In this document: positions 62,959 to 64,000 of the stretch, in pieces | How positions within the stretch are numbered: position 1 is the stretch's first letter | How the letters are laid out: each line of letters begins with the position of its first letter | Source of the DNA: Poseidonibacter antarcticus | GTDB lineage: Bacteria > Campylobacterota > Campylobacteria > Campylobacterales > Arcobacteraceae | Length of the DNA: 64,000 nucleotides | Direction: 5' to 3' | NCBI RefSeq assembly: GCF_003667345.1 | Contig: NZ_RCWF01000004.1 | Coordinates: forward strand, 1 to 64,000 | Translations under genes and position numbers: made by a program | The notes under the pieces: generated by a model | What the model saw: the letters and a program-made list of their open reading frames with translations, nothing else | Databases searched by the model: none | Told to the model about the DNA's origin: nothing

Positions 62959-64000
62959 TTATTTTAAATACCCAGAAAGAACCACCTTGTGATACAGGTT
63001 TTGTTAATTCAGCCATTTCACCACCCCATAAAGGAACAGCTCCACCATAACCACTTGCAAGACCTATATATTGTTCACCATCTTCTTCCCAAGTTATTGG
63101 ACAAGAAACAATTCCTGAACCAGTTTGGAATTTAAATAATTCTTCACCTGTTTTTGCATTAAATGCTTTTAAGTAACCATCACCAGTTCCTGTGAATACT
63201 AATCCACCTTTAGTTGCTAAAACACCTGCCCATAAAGGAAGTTTTTCTTTATGTGACCAAACAATTTCACCTTTAACAGGATCTACTGCTCTTAAAACAC
63301 CTACATGATCATCATAAGTTCTTTTAATTCTAAATCCTTGTCCTAAGTAAGCTGCACCTTTGTTATAATGAACAGGAGTTGTCCAATAATCTTCTTCCCA
63401 GTGGTTAGCTCCAAGATAGAATAATCCTGTATCTTGACTATAAGCCATTGGATTCCAGTTTTTTCCTCCTAAGAATGGTGGAGAAACTCTAATTGATTCA
63501 CCTTTAGTTTCACCCTCTTTTGCTAATGGTGGATATTGTCCTGGATTTTTAACTGGTCTACCAGTTTTTTCATCAATATGACTAGCCCATGTAATTTTAT
63601 CAACAAAAGGGAATGCTTTTACAAATCTTCTAGCTTGATCTTCTCTTTGTTTTTTAGCTGCTGGCATATTTCCTCTATTAATTACATAGAAGAAACCATT
63701 TCTATCTGCATGTGCAGTAGCTTTTATAGTTTTACCATCTTCAACATAATCAAATAATACAAGTTCATTATTTCCTGAGAAATCCCAACCATCATTTGGT
63801 GTATGTTGGTAGAACCATTTAATATTACCAGTTGTTGGATCAATAGCAATTTGTCCCGAAGTATATAAACTATCCCAATCATCAGGATTTCCACCATCTG
63901 CTGTTCGCTCCCATGTATTCCATGGTGCTGGATTACCTGTTCCTATTATAATTGAGTTTGTTTCTACATCATAACTTGCACTTTGCCAAGGAGCACCACC
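62951..64000 (-). CDS. Second PQQ-dependent alcohol dehydrogenase, calcium type (partial)
   Basis: The frame is open to the window edge, so only the C-terminal 349 residues are present. It contains GTGNPAPWN, then [28 protein letters not shown] and the conserved end with [14 protein letters not shown]. At the position of the lanthanide-marking Asp it has Ser (WDFSG), as in calcium-dependent ExaA/PedE enzymes. A Met 239 residues before the end is not the start, since the conserved domain runs through it. Periplasmic by family; the signal peptide is outside the window. Confidence 0.92.
   Translation of the reverse strand, partial: GGAPWQSASYDVETNSIIIGTGNPAPWNTWERTADGGNPDDWDSLYTSGQIAIDPTTGNIKWFYQHTPNDGWDFSGNNELVLFDYVEDGKTIKATAHADRNGFFYVINRGNMPAAKKQREDQARRFVKAFPFVDKITWASHIDEKTGRPVKNPGQYPPLAKEGETKGESIRVSPPFLGGKNWNPMAYSQDTGLFYLGANHWEEDYWTTPVHYNKGAAYLGQGFRIKRTYDDHVGVLRAVDPVKGEIVWSHKEKLPLWAGVLATKGGLVFTGTGDGYLKAFNAKTGEELFKFQTGSGIVSCPITWEEDGEQYIGLASGYGGAVPLWGGEMAELTKPVSQGGSFWVFKIKK

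Noticed and set aside
62951-63667. Short 238-residue quinoprotein starting at an internal Met
   Set aside because: The conserved dehydrogenase sequence continues in the same frame up to the window edge, so the gene is truncated by the window and not by a late start.

Overview
The window is very A+T-rich and reads as an Arcobacter-type member of the Campylobacterota. Signs of this are a 995-residue Mfd, a leuS-DUF6394 pair, a DUF2018 gene beside the octaprenyl synthase and hemA genes, HQWRQPL-type histidine kinases, and a complete PQQ module. No rRNA or tRNA gene was seen. Everything here is read from sequence; no database search was run.

Layout. 1-9.6 kb: flavoprotein, exo/endonuclease-phosphatase family protein, an intergenic candidate small RNA, a large membrane-anchored STAND-like NTPase (possible defence gene), mfd and a small partner gene. 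10-12.2 kb: Cache-PAS sensor kinase. 12.3-19.6 kb: an integrative island with two tyrosine recombinases, an excisionase-like HTH protein, a hairpin array of about 190 bp, two genes each followed by a 68-bp attC-like site (one an HrgA-like predicted nuclease, one a tail-anchored unknown), two small unknown ORFs, an Mrr-type nuclease and a decayed remnant gene. 19.7-34.3 kb: DUF445 protein, acyltransferase/GNAT fusion, KefB-type antiporter, primase-helicase fusion with an apparently degenerate primase, folC, lptE-like, leuS, DUF6394, secF-secD-yajC. 34.3-45.7 kb: lnt-like gene, then the minus-strand run aroK-hisD-DUF2018-ispB-like-hemA-proS-mscS-cca, a PLP deaminase-family gene and exbB/exbD. 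45.7-55.2 kb: DUF779 and aldehyde dehydrogenase genes, divergent FIST-domain kinase and OmpR-type regulator, AAA/PD-(D/E)XK protein, AraC regulator, biotin carboxylase and an unknown gene. 55.3-64 kb: PQQ-dependent alcohol oxidation.

How the last part fits together. A PQQ alcohol dehydrogenase with the lanthanide-type Asp (WDFDG) is followed by pqqA, B, C, D and E. Upstream lie an ABC exporter of the PQQ-associated type, a secreted pentapeptide-repeat protein and a second PQQ dehydrogenase, cut by the window edge, with the calcium-type Ser (WDFSG). The aldehyde dehydrogenase 11 kb away would take the next step. Three promoters (aldehyde dehydrogenase, ABC exporter, lanthanide-type dehydrogenase) share one architecture: direct repeats of GCTAT/GCTAA with an 11-bp period, exactly 10 bp, then a -10 hexamer. 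This is the geometry expected of an OmpR/PhoB-family activator, and such a regulator with a FIST-domain kinase is encoded next to the four-repeat copy. This candidate regulon is the strongest undescribed signal in the window; the attC-like cassettes without a recognised integron integrase come second.
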